Part shown: piece by piece, positions 32,945-38,942 of the stretch
Layout of the letters: each line of letters opens with the position of its first letter
Position numbering within the stretch: position 1 is the stretch's first letter
DNA from: Agrococcus casei LMG 22410
GTDB taxonomy: Bacteria > Actinomycetota > Actinomycetes > Actinomycetales > Microbacteriaceae
Reading direction: 5' to 3'
Assembly: GCF_900163565.1 (NCBI RefSeq)
Contig: NZ_FUHU01000044.1
Coordinates: 62,001 to 126,000, forward strand
Length of the DNA stretch: 64,000 nucleotides
Translations under genes and position numbers: made by a program
Notes under the pieces: generated by a model
The model's database searches: none
Seen by the model: only the letters and a program-made list of their open reading frames with translations
What the model was told of the DNA's origin: nothing

Positions 32945-33309
32945 GCGGTCACCTCAGAAATATTTTGTCCCGTTTGTGAAAATGCGAGTTGGGGGCGGGG
33001 TGCCCTGGGGCCTCCCAGAAAAGGCGCGGCGACCTGGGCGACGACGCCGGCGATCCAGGCGGGGTTGAGCCAGGGCGTGCGCTCGGCGGTTCGGTCGGAC
33101 TTGACACCGTTGCAGCGGCGGCAGAGGGCTTGCAGCTCGTCGTCACGGTACTCGCGGCCGGGGTCGAGGACGATGGGCTCGATGTGGTCGACCGTGGCGT
33201 CAGCACCAGCGAGAGGCTTCGCGCATCGCTGGCATGTCCAGCCGTCGCGATCGAGGACGCGCTTACGCTGCGCATCCCATGATGAGCCTCTCGCTGAGTG
33301 CTTTGCCAT
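32941..33309 (-). CDS. HNH endonuclease
   Basis: A 122-residue nuclease with CQRCAKPL (first zinc pair), TVDHIEPIVLDPG (the catalytic His with the Asp before it), and LCRRCNGVKSDRT (second zinc pair and the N of HNH). HNH genes beside terminase genes assist DNA packaging in many HK97-like phages. The C-terminal 35 residues are Pro-rich. The ATG is at 33309; the gene overlaps the terminase small subunit by 4 nt. Confidence 0.9.
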   Translation of the reverse strand: MAKHSARGSSWDAQRKRVLDRDGWTCQRCAKPLAGADATVDHIEPIVLDPGREYRDDELQALCRRCNGVKSDRTAERTPWLNPAWIAGVVAQVAAPFLGGPRAPRPQLAFSQTGQNISEVTA

Positions 33310-33314
33310 GTCGT

Positions 33315-33512
33315 CTAGACCTCCTGGCCTCGGATTATAGCTGAGACTTCCTCGGCGGTGTAAGCGCGGCCGCGCGCGGTGAGCTCGTCCCGGACGATCT
33401 CGAGGAGGTCTTGGGCGTCGGTGATCGCGATGTGCGTGACCTCGACGAGCTGCTCGAGTTCGGCTGTGCTGCGCTCGTGCAACGTGGGCTGGAGTTCTTC
33501 GGTGAGGGTCAT
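33315..33512 (-). CDS. Small phage protein, unknown function
   Basis: A 65-residue helical acidic protein (MTLTEELQPTLHERSTAELE at the start) with no recognised domain. AAAGAAGAAG lies just upstream of ATG 33512. It overlaps the next upstream gene by 4 nt in a tight run of small early genes. Confidence 0.6.
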   Translation of the reverse strand: MTLTEELQPTLHERSTAELEQLVEVTHIAITDAQDLLEIVRDELTARGRAYTAEEVSAIIRGQEV

Positions 33513-33619
33513 GGCTTCTTCTTTCGGTTGCGGGTGGCGTAGGCGATGCCGAGGGCTGCGGTGCCGGCGGCGCAGAGGGCGAGGGCGTACCACTGTTCGA
33601 AGTGTTCGAGGGGCATCAT
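33509..33619 (-). CDS. Very small single-helix membrane protein
   Basis: A 36-residue frame: MMPLEHFEQW, one hydrophobic helix (about residues 11-28, ALALCAAGTAALGIAYA) and a basic end (TRNRKKKP). The tandem ATGs (33619 and 33616) overlap the stop of the gene before it, and its own stop overlaps the next start, so it sits in a coupled array. It could be an antiholin-like or membrane-targeting peptide; no family is recognised. Confidence 0.55.
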   Translation of the reverse strand: MMPLEHFEQWYALALCAAGTAALGIAYATRNRKKKP

Positions 33620-33951
33620 TGGGCGAGTTCTGCTTCTTCGAGGAGTTCTGCGAGCTCGCGGGCGGCTGCTTGCTGCCGGCACATGCTGGGGGGCCAGCCA
33701 GCCGGCCACGCGCGGCCGCGCGCCTCGAGGCCATACTCGGCCGCCGCGATGACTTCGTGGACGAGATCGGCGTCCACTTCGAGAGCGATCTTGGCGGGAC
33801 TTGAAGCCTTGAGCGCTGCCCGTTCGGCTGTCATTGCGCGAAGAGCGGCGAGCATACCTGGGACGTCGAAGTCGCCGCATCTGACGCATTCGAACCGACC
33901 GTTGGGCGCGTGGTCGCTGTACTCTCCTTCCCGGCTTATGCAAGCGCTCAT
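33616..33951 (-). CDS. Small phage protein with Cys pair, unknown function
   Basis: A 111-residue protein with a possible zinc knuckle at the N-terminus (one Cys in MSACISREG and the pair FECVRCGDF) followed by a long helical region and Trp/Pro patch (RAWPAGWPPSMCRQ). ATG 33951 overlaps the upstream gene by 4 nt. No family is recognised; such proteins are common among early genes of actinophages. Confidence 0.6.
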   Translation of the reverse strand: MSACISREGEYSDHAPNGRFECVRCGDFDVPGMLAALRAMTAERAALKASSPAKIALEVDADLVHEVIAAAEYGLEARGRAWPAGWPPSMCRQQAAARELAELLEEAELAQ

Positions 33952-34211
33952 GCTCCCTGCTCCTGTCGTGCTGGGTCGATGCGTCGCAGGACTCGGCCGT
34001 AGGCTTCGGCGCATCGGGCGTAGAAGCGGAGGCCGGCTGGTGTGAGTTGCATGGGCGCGATCTTGGCGATGACTCGGTCGACGGTGTTCGCGATGTCAAT
34101 GACGGTGAGGTAGTCGCGGTCGGTGAGGCGTACGCCGCTGATGCGGAGTGCTGCTTCGTGTACTTGTTCGAAGTCGTCGAGGACTGCGATCTTAGGGTCG
34201 TGGGCGCTCAT
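33948..34211 (-). CDS. Small phage protein, unknown function
   Basis: An 87-residue protein, mainly helical (VLDDFEQVHEAALRISGVRL), ending LRRIDPARQEQGA. AAGGAGG lies about 8 nt before ATG 34211, the best ribosome-binding site of the early genes. It overlaps both neighbours by 4 nt. No domain is recognised. Confidence 0.6.
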   Translation of the reverse strand: MSAHDPKIAVLDDFEQVHEAALRISGVRLTDRDYLTVIDIANTVDRVIAKIAPMQLTPAGLRFYARCAEAYGRVLRRIDPARQEQGA

Positions 34212-34822
34212 GCGTCGCCCTCCTTTCGGTTGGGCGATGTGATGGTCGCGAGTGGTTCGAGGCAGTCGGCGCAGAGCCCTAGGCGTCGGTTGATGCGATG
34301 GGGGTCGGGGTAGTTCGTCTCGCACTTCGTCCACGCTTCGCGCGCACGGTTACTAGGTGAGTTGTTCTTTAGATCTTTAGTTACGGGGTTAGGGGACGTT
34401 TTGGGGGGCCTTTGTGTACCCCCCCGGGGGTATAAATTGCCCTCCCCTGGCAATTCCCCCGGGGGCTGTGGATAACTCGTCAGAGGCTCCACTGAGATGC
34501 TGTCTCGGGTCTTGTGATTCTTCGTCCGGTCGCAGTCGGGAGGGCACGTCAGCGTGAACTTGTAGAGGTTCGGGCGTTGGTAGTCCTCGATGTTGCCGTT
34601 GCCGCCACGCTGCAACATGACCTCAATCTCTCCGAGGTCTGTGAGCCTCCTCACGGCCTTGCGTGCCGTGCGCAGGTCGACGTTCGCGTACTTCGCCAAC
34701 GTCGCCATAGCGGGCCATGCGCCGCCGTCGCCGTCATGGTTCGCGATGCCGACGAGCACCATGCGCGCGGCCCCCGTCGACTTTGAGTGGTGCATCGCGA
34801 TCACCATCGTCTCGATGCTCAT
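34208..34822 (-). CDS. HTH-domain protein, possible replication initiator
   Basis: A 204-residue protein. The first 75 residues form a winged helix of the replication-initiator type (LVGIANHDGDGGAWPAMATL, DLRTARKAVRRLTDLGEIEV) as in phage replisome organisers. A Pro-rich linker follows, encoded by a C/G-run-rich stretch around 34400-34470, and a zinc-ribbon-like end (CETNYP.., LCADCLEPL). As the only plausible replication gene of this phage, it may recruit host DnaB at the origin; this is inference. The coding region around 34440-34470 could itself hold the origin. Confidence 0.65.
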   Translation of the reverse strand: MSIETMVIAMHHSKSTGAARMVLVGIANHDGDGGAWPAMATLAKYANVDLRTARKAVRRLTDLGEIEVMLQRGGNGNIEDYQRPNLYKFTLTCPPDCDRTKNHKTRDSISVEPLTSYPQPPGELPGEGNLYPRGGTQRPPKTSPNPVTKDLKNNSPSNRAREAWTKCETNYPDPHRINRRLGLCADCLEPLATITSPNRKEGDA

Positions 34823-35001
34823 GCCGACCGCTCCTGCTCGAGGGTTGCAACGTCAGCCTCGGCGAAGAGGTAAGTACCGTTCGATGCTGGGAGCTTCTGA
34901 GTAGGCGCCAGGCGTCCTTGCCTGACCATCCAGAGCACGAGCTGCCGCGTGACACCGAGGCGCTCGGCGACCTGGCTGGTCGTGAGATCGTTGTTTGTCA
35001 T
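34819..35001 (-). CDS. Excisionase / Cro-like HTH_17 DNA-binding protein
   Basis: A 60-residue protein consisting of one MerR-like helix-turn-helix (LTTSQVAERLGVTRQLVLWM, then GRLAPTQKLPASNGTYLFAE). Small proteins of this family are excisionases or early-operon repressors. It is the first gene of the leftward lytic operon and divergent from the repressor, the place of cro/xis in a lambdoid-style switch. ATG 35001 follows an apparent -10 by 6 nt (leaderless), and a half-operator overlaps the start codon. Confidence 0.75.
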   Translation of the reverse strand: MTNNDLTTSQVAERLGVTRQLVLWMVRQGRLAPTQKLPASNGTYLFAEADVATLEQERSA

Positions 35002-35035
35002 ACGCACAACTTAGCCTAAATTGTGCGTACGCACA
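35001..35035. promoter_or_regulatory. Prophage switch operators
   Basis: TGTGCGTACGCACA (35022-35035) is a perfect 14-bp palindrome, and a matching half-site ACGCACAA occurs at 35002-35009, touching the excisionase-like start codon. Between them, on the minus strand, lie TAGGCT and TAAGTT -10 candidates. This is the expected place for repressor binding to shut the leftward early promoter. Confidence 0.7.
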
Positions 35036-35068
35036 GTAACTTCTCTAGGTCGTGTCGTAGCACACTGC

Positions 35069-35074
35069 TATGAT
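35069..35074 (+). promoter_or_regulatory. -10 box of the repressor promoter
   Basis: TATGAT ends 7 nt before ATG 35082; no ribosome-binding site is present, so the repressor mRNA is probably leaderless. Confidence 0.55.
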
Positions 35075-35081
35075 TTGTCGT

Positions 35082-35405
35082 ATGACAAACATGCAAGATG
35101 TCGGGATCGTGCCGGGCTGGGAGCTGCGGCACCGGCTACAGCGAGCTCGCGAGATAACTGGTCTCGAGCAAGCTGAGTTCGCTGAGTCGTTGGGCGTGTC
35201 GCGCAATAGCGTCTCAAGTGCCGAGCGCGGCGCGACGCGGCCGCGTGAGATAACGCTGCGGGCGTGGGCGCTGCGAAGCGGTGTGCCGTTGCAGTGGATC
35301 AAGACGGGCGAGGCCCCGTCACCTGATGATGACGGGGCCACTGTGCCGCCTGGCAGAATCGAACTGCCGACCTATTCATTACGAGTGAATCGCTCTGCCG
35401 ACTGA
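35082..35405 (+). CDS. Prophage repressor whose 3' end is the attachment site
   Basis: A 107-residue XRE-type repressor (lysogen form). Its helix-turn-helix lies at about 15-70 (LRHRLQRAREITGLEQAEFA, then SVSSAERGATRPR). From residue 88 the coding sequence is the 40-bp attachment core, and residues 101-107 (RVNRSAD) come from host tRNA-Thr DNA read antisense; the stop is inside the tRNA gene. In the rejoined viral genome the same gene would be 115 residues long, ending QGDHFAEVIPLRLAS, and would lie directly before int. This matches integration-dependent immunity, in which only the integrated form is stable. An ATG at 35070 overlaps the -10 box and is less likely. Confidence 0.85.
   Translation: MTNMQDVGIVPGWELRHRLQRAREITGLEQAEFAESLGVSRNSVSSAERGATRPREITLRAWALRSGVPLQWIKTGEAPSPDDDGATVPPGRIELPTYSLRVNRSAD
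35312..35339 (-). terminator. Phage-supplied hairpin downstream of tRNA-Thr, inside the repressor gene
   Basis: GGCCCCGTCA (35312-35321) and TGACGGGGCC (35330-35339) form a perfect 10-bp stem with an 8-nt loop, 4 nt beyond the tRNA-Thr 3' end on the minus strand. It probably replaces the host hairpin (18318-18354) left behind by integration. It lies in repressor codons 77-86. Confidence 0.6.
35343..35382. other. attR: 40-bp attachment core
   Basis: Perfect copy of 18372-18411. Here the core completes tRNA-Thr on the minus strand and encodes repressor residues 88-100 on the plus strand. Confidence 0.95.
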
Positions 35406-35416
35406 GCTAAGGCGGC
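35344..35416 (-). tRNA. tRNA-Thr (anticodon CGT)
   Basis: A 73-nt cloverleaf with every stem paired: acceptor GCCGCCT/AGGCGGC, D arm GCTC/GAGC, anticodon arm ATTCA/TGAAT around loop CTCGTAA (anticodon CGT, reading ACG), and T arm GGCAG/CTGCC with TTCGATT. The discriminator is A; CCA is not encoded. The prophage core supplies the part from the anticodon loop to the 3' end, so the gene is restored after integration. Confidence 0.96.
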
Positions 35417-35437
35417 GTGCGCTGGGCACGGCTACCA

Positions 35438-35458
35438 ATCATAGCGGAAAAAATCCGC
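35438..35458 (-). promoter_or_regulatory. tRNA-Thr promoter and upstream hairpin
   Basis: On the minus strand TATGAT (35443-35438) lies 21 nt before the tRNA and is a good -10. Just upstream GCGGA/TCCGC (35444-35448 and 35454-35458) form a small hairpin with an A/T loop, possibly ending the transcript from the hydrolase gene at 35480. Confidence 0.5.
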
Positions 35459-35479
35459 CCACGATGCCGCGCCCAGACG

Positions 35480-37090
35480 CTAGCAGTTGTCGATGTCTGC
35501 CGTCGGCGCATCTCCTGTCAGCAGGTAGTTCGACACCGGGCCGTCGACGCACGCATTGCCCTGTCCGTACTGGCCGTGGCCCTCGGCGCTGACCGTGATG
35601 AGCACGCCCGACTCGAGCTGGTCAGCCAGCGAGACCGACTGCTCGTACGGCGTGGCCGGGTCGTTGATGCCGCCGATCACGATGATGGGGTTGGCGCCGG
35701 GCGCCTCGATCTTCGACTGGTCGCGCGAGCCCGCGTTCGGCCAGTCGAGGCACGACGACAGCCCTGAGAAGTATCGGCCGACTGTCGGGGCCTCCTCCTG
35801 CACGATCTCGGCGTTGTCGCGGATCACGTCGTAGTCGCTTTCGGGCGCGTAGTCGAGACAGTTGATGCCGACGAGCGCTTCGAACGAGTTGTCGACGAAC
35901 GTGCCGTCGGGGTTGACTCCGTAGTACTCGTCGACGGCGGTGAATGCGCTGGTGGCGTCGCCGTCCATGACGTCGCCGATGATCTCGCGCAGCACCGGCC
36001 ACTGGAACTCGGCGTAGAGGTTCGCGGCAATCGACGTGAAGAAGTTGCTGCCGCCGAGCAGTCGGTCGTTCGAGCCCTTGAGCGGCTTCTTGTCGAGCTC
36101 GTCGAACAGCTCGGTCATCTCGTCGAGCGCGCCCTGCCTGCTCGATGCGTCGATCGGGCAGTCTGACCCGGCGATGCAGTCCTCGAGGAAGTTGCCGAGC
36201 GCAAGCTCGAAGCCCTTCGCCTGGAAGAGCGTGCCGTCAGCGTCTGTCGACTCGGGCGACACCGCTGCGTCGAGCACGAACCGGCCCACGTTCTCGGGGA
36301 ACAGTCCAGCGTAGGTCGCACCCAGCAGCGTGCCGTACGAGACGCCGTAGTAGTCGAGCTGCTCCTCGCCGAGCAGCGCGCGGATCAGGTCCATGTCGCT
36401 CGCGGCCTGCTCGGTGCCGAAGTAGCCGATGGCCTCGCCCGTGTGCTCTTCGCACGCCTCGGCGAACTCCTTGGCGCCTTCGCGCGACTGGTCGAGAGCC
36501 TCGTCGCTGAGCCAGTCGGTGTCGTCGTACTTGGGCGCTTCGTCGCCGTCGTGCGTCGAGAACATCCAGTTGTAGAGCGTCTCGGGGTCGTCGTAGCAGG
36601 TGATGGGCGTCGACCGCGCGACACCGCGGGGGTCGAAGCCGACGAGGTTATACGACTCGCGGATCTCAGGCGGCACGAGATAGTCGGCGAACTGCGCGAC
36701 GTAGTCGAAGCCCGATGCGCCGGGGCCGCCCGGGTTGTACAGCAGGTGCCCCTGCGCTTCGCCGGTGGCCTCCTGCACGTTGAAGTGCACCTCGACGGTC
36801 TTGTCGGGGTCGGGATTGAACCAGTCCATGGGAGCTTCGATGACCGCACACTGGGTGCCGCCCTCGCAGCTGCTCCACTCGACCTCCTGCTCGTAGAACG
36901 GCACGAGCGCCTCATCGACACCCTGAGTCGGATCGAAGCCCTCGGTGCTCGTCGGGTCGGTCGGATCAACCGGGCCGGTCGGCGGGTTCAGCAGCGCCGG
37001 CACGAACACGCAGCCCGTCAGGGCGACGGCCGCAGCGCTCACCATGGCGACTGCAGAGAATGCCCTCCTGGCGAAGGTTCTGGAATGCAC
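35480..37090 (-). CDS. Secreted lipoprotein alpha/beta hydrolase (TAP-like peptidase)
   Basis: A 536-residue exported enzyme. The N-terminal signal ends in lipobox VALTGC (Cys27), so it is anchored to the outer face of the membrane. The alpha/beta hydrolase core has the oxyanion-hole motif YNPGGPGASG (about 118-127), nucleophile Ser in YYGVSYGTLLG (about 248), Asp in GGINDPATPYE and His in SAEGHGQYGQG; a TAP-like C-terminal domain carries paired cysteines. Relatives are Streptomyces tripeptidyl aminopeptidases. GTG start with AAAGGA about 8 nt upstream. It flanks the right end of the prophage. Confidence 0.88.
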   Translation of the reverse strand: MHSRTFARRAFSAVAMVSAAAVALTGCVFVPALLNPPTGPVDPTDPTSTEGFDPTQGVDEALVPFYEQEVEWSSCEGGTQCAVIEAPMDWFNPDPDKTVEVHFNVQEATGEAQGHLLYNPGGPGASGFDYVAQFADYLVPPEIRESYNLVGFDPRGVARSTPITCYDDPETLYNWMFSTHDGDEAPKYDDTDWLSDEALDQSREGAKEFAEACEEHTGEAIGYFGTEQAASDMDLIRALLGEEQLDYYGVSYGTLLGATYAGLFPENVGRFVLDAAVSPESTDADGTLFQAKGFELALGNFLEDCIAGSDCPIDASSRQGALDEMTELFDELDKKPLKGSNDRLLGGSNFFTSIAANLYAEFQWPVLREIIGDVMDGDATSAFTAVDEYYGVNPDGTFVDNSFEALVGINCLDYAPESDYDVIRDNAEIVQEEAPTVGRYFSGLSSCLDWPNAGSRDQSKIEAPGANPIIVIGGINDPATPYEQSVSLADQLESGVLITVSAEGHGQYGQGNACVDGPVSNYLLTGDAPTADIDNC

Positions 37091-37160
37091 GAGTGGAGTC
37101 CTTTCGTCTCAGGCCATCCTGGTCTACACCGCTGTGGATTTCCCCAACGGCGGGCTGCTC

Positions 37161-38318
37161 TCAGCGCTCGGCTCGGGCCGTCGAGACGGTCACGAGCGCC
37201 GCTTCCATGGCCAGCAGCGCGGGCACGTTCGAGCCGACGCGGTCGCGTGCGATCGACAGGTCTTCGAGCACGGCAAGCGCACCTTCGGCCCCGGCTTCGC
37301 GCGCGAAGACGGCGATGCCCTCGCGTGCCGACTCGTTGACCAGCTGCTCGTCGACGCCGATCGCGACCAGTAGGGCGTCGCGAAACAGGCTCATGAGATC
37401 GACGAGAATGCGGTCGACGCCATCGCGGACCCCGCGCTTCTCGCGGTTCTTCTGGTCCTTGCGAAACTGCGTCAGCGAGCCGCGCACCTGACGCGGCACA
37501 GTTCCGCCCGGCTCGATGCCCAGCTGACGCAGGAACTTCGCCTCCTCCGATGCCAGCTGCTCCTCGTCGAGCGAGCTCGCATCCGCTGTCGCGATCGCCA
37601 TGAACGCCTCGGCAGCGAGCACAGCTGTGCCGACACTGCGGATGCGCAGGGCCGTGTCGATCGTCTCTGCTCGCCGAGACCGCGCATCCGCGTCTGTTGC
37701 AAGCCTGCGGGCCATGCCGATGTGACTCTGCGCCTCGCGCGCCGCCGTGAGCGCCAGGGCGGGGTCGACGCCGTTTCGCTCGCTCAGCAGCCGTGCCACA
37801 TCGTCTGCTGACGGCACACGCAGCATCACCGAGCGACAGCGCGAGCGGATGGTCGGCAGCACGTCAGCCTCGCTGGGGGCGCAGAGAATCCAGATCGTCT
37901 GCTCGGGGGGCTCTTCGATCGCTTTGAGCAGCGAGTTCGCGGCCGACTCGCTCATGCGGTCGGCGTCTTCGACGATGACGACGCGGTGCCGTGACGACGA
38001 CGGGCCGAAGCTCGCGCGCCGGGCAGCCTCGCGGGCAGCCGTCACGGGGATGATGACGCCTTCAGTGCCGAGCACGATGAGGTCGGCGTGGGTGCGGGCT
38101 GCGACCTGCCGGTGCGCGCCCTCGTCATGTTCGCCGGCTGTCGGGCTCAGCAGGTCGGCGGCGAAAGCGAACGCCAGGTTCGAGCGGCCCGAGCCCGGAG
38201 GTCCCGTCACCAGCCACGCGTGCGTGAGGGTGCTCGACGATCCGTCTGCACCGCTCGCCGCCGAGTGCAGCGTCGACACCGCACGCGTCTGGCCGACGAT
38301 GTCGTCCCAGAGGTTCAC
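37161..38318 (-). CDS. holB: DNA polymerase III delta' subunit
   Basis: A 385-residue clamp-loader subunit, with an AAA+ fold: P-loop-like VTGPPGSGRSNLAFAF (about 36-50), IVEDADRMSESAANSLLKAI (about 112-131) and the sensor region LCAPSEADVLPTIRSRC. The P-loop has Arg in place of the catalytic Lys, in line with delta' not hydrolysing ATP. It is coupled to tmk by a 4-nt overlap and follows topA in a leftward operon, a common actinobacterial order. GTG start. Confidence 0.9.
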   Translation of the reverse strand: MNLWDDIVGQTRAVSTLHSAASGADGSSSTLTHAWLVTGPPGSGRSNLAFAFAADLLSPTAGEHDEGAHRQVAARTHADLIVLGTEGVIIPVTAAREAARRASFGPSSSRHRVVIVEDADRMSESAANSLLKAIEEPPEQTIWILCAPSEADVLPTIRSRCRSVMLRVPSADDVARLLSERNGVDPALALTAAREAQSHIGMARRLATDADARSRRAETIDTALRIRSVGTAVLAAEAFMAIATADASSLDEEQLASEEAKFLRQLGIEPGGTVPRQVRGSLTQFRKDQKNREKRGVRDGVDRILVDLMSLFRDALLVAIGVDEQLVNESAREGIAVFAREAGAEGALAVLEDLSIARDRVGSNVPALLAMEAALVTVSTARAER

Positions 38319-38938
38319 GCCTGCTCCAGCACAGCTGAGACACGGTCGCGGATGCGCTGCTGCAGCGAGTCGATCGGCTCGGTTCCGTCGAGCACCAGGA
38401 ATCGGTCTGGCTCGGCCTCTGCCAGCCGCAGGTAGGCGCGTCGCACGCGCTCGTGGAAGTCGTCGCCTGCAGCCTCCAGGCGATCCGGCGTCTCGTCGCG
38501 GGCTGCGAGCCGCTCGCGTCCGACTGCCGGGGGCAGGTCGATCAGCACGGTGACGTCGGGGATGAGCCCCTCGGTGCCCCAGAGCGAGAGGTCGCGGATG
38601 TCGTTCGGCTCGAGCTCGCGCCCTTCGCCCTGATACGCGACCGACGAGTCGAAGTAGCGATCCTGCAGCACGACGGCGCCTCGCTCGAGGGCCGGCCGAA
38701 CGACTGTGGCGATGTGGTGCGACCTGTCGGCGGCGTAGAGGAGCGCCTCTGCGCGGTCGGTGATGTGACCGCCCGTGTGCAGCAGAAGGCTGCGGATCTC
38801 GGCGCCGAGCTCGGTGCCGCCCGGCTCTCTCGTGAACACGACCTCGCGGCTCTGCGCGAGCCAGTCTGCGAGCAGCCTCGACTGCGTCGACTTGCCCGAG
38901 CCGTCGCCGCCCTCGAAGGTGATGAAGAGGCCGCTCAC
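38315..38938 (-). CDS. tmk: Thymidylate kinase
   Basis: A 207-residue enzyme phosphorylating dTMP to dTDP. P-loop FEGGDGSGKSTQ (about 7-18), the DR-Y motif in VLQDRYFDSSVAYQGEGRE (about 90-108) and the lid region are present. The GTG at 38938 lies 4 nt after the topA stop; longer frames run antisense-like through the topA tail and were rejected. Together with holB and topA it forms a DNA-replication operon. Confidence 0.93.
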   Translation of the reverse strand: MSGLFITFEGGDGSGKSTQSRLLADWLAQSREVVFTREPGGTELGAEIRSLLLHTGGHITDRAEALLYAADRSHHIATVVRPALERGAVVLQDRYFDSSVAYQGEGRELEPNDIRDLSLWGTEGLIPDVTVLIDLPPAVGRERLAARDETPDRLEAAGDDFHERVRRAYLRLAEAEPDRFLVLDGTEPIDSLQQRIRDRVSAVLEQA

Positions 38939-38942
38939 CGCG

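Larger units (their letters stand above)
18372..35382. mobile_element. Complete compact siphovirus-type prophage (17.0 kb) in tRNA-Thr
   Basis: The element is bounded by perfect 40-bp direct repeats (18372-18411 and 35343-35382) that equal the tRNA-Thr sequence from the anticodon loop to the 3' end. Inside are integrase, holin, endolysin, tail fibre, tail proteins, tape measure, frameshifted tail chaperones, major tail protein, connectors, a protease-capsid fusion, portal, both terminase subunits, HNH endonuclease, small early genes, a divergent excisionase-like gene and a repressor. Late genes run leftward. No frame is visibly broken, so it may be inducible. No polymerase or helicase is present. 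The size and fused capsid gene resemble the small-genome siphoviruses known from Arthrobacter and Microbacterium. Confidence 0.95.

Noticed and set aside
34819-35405. Toxin-antitoxin pair
   Set aside because: Both small proteins are DNA-binding helix-turn-helix proteins in divergent orientation at a phage switch; no toxin fold is visible.
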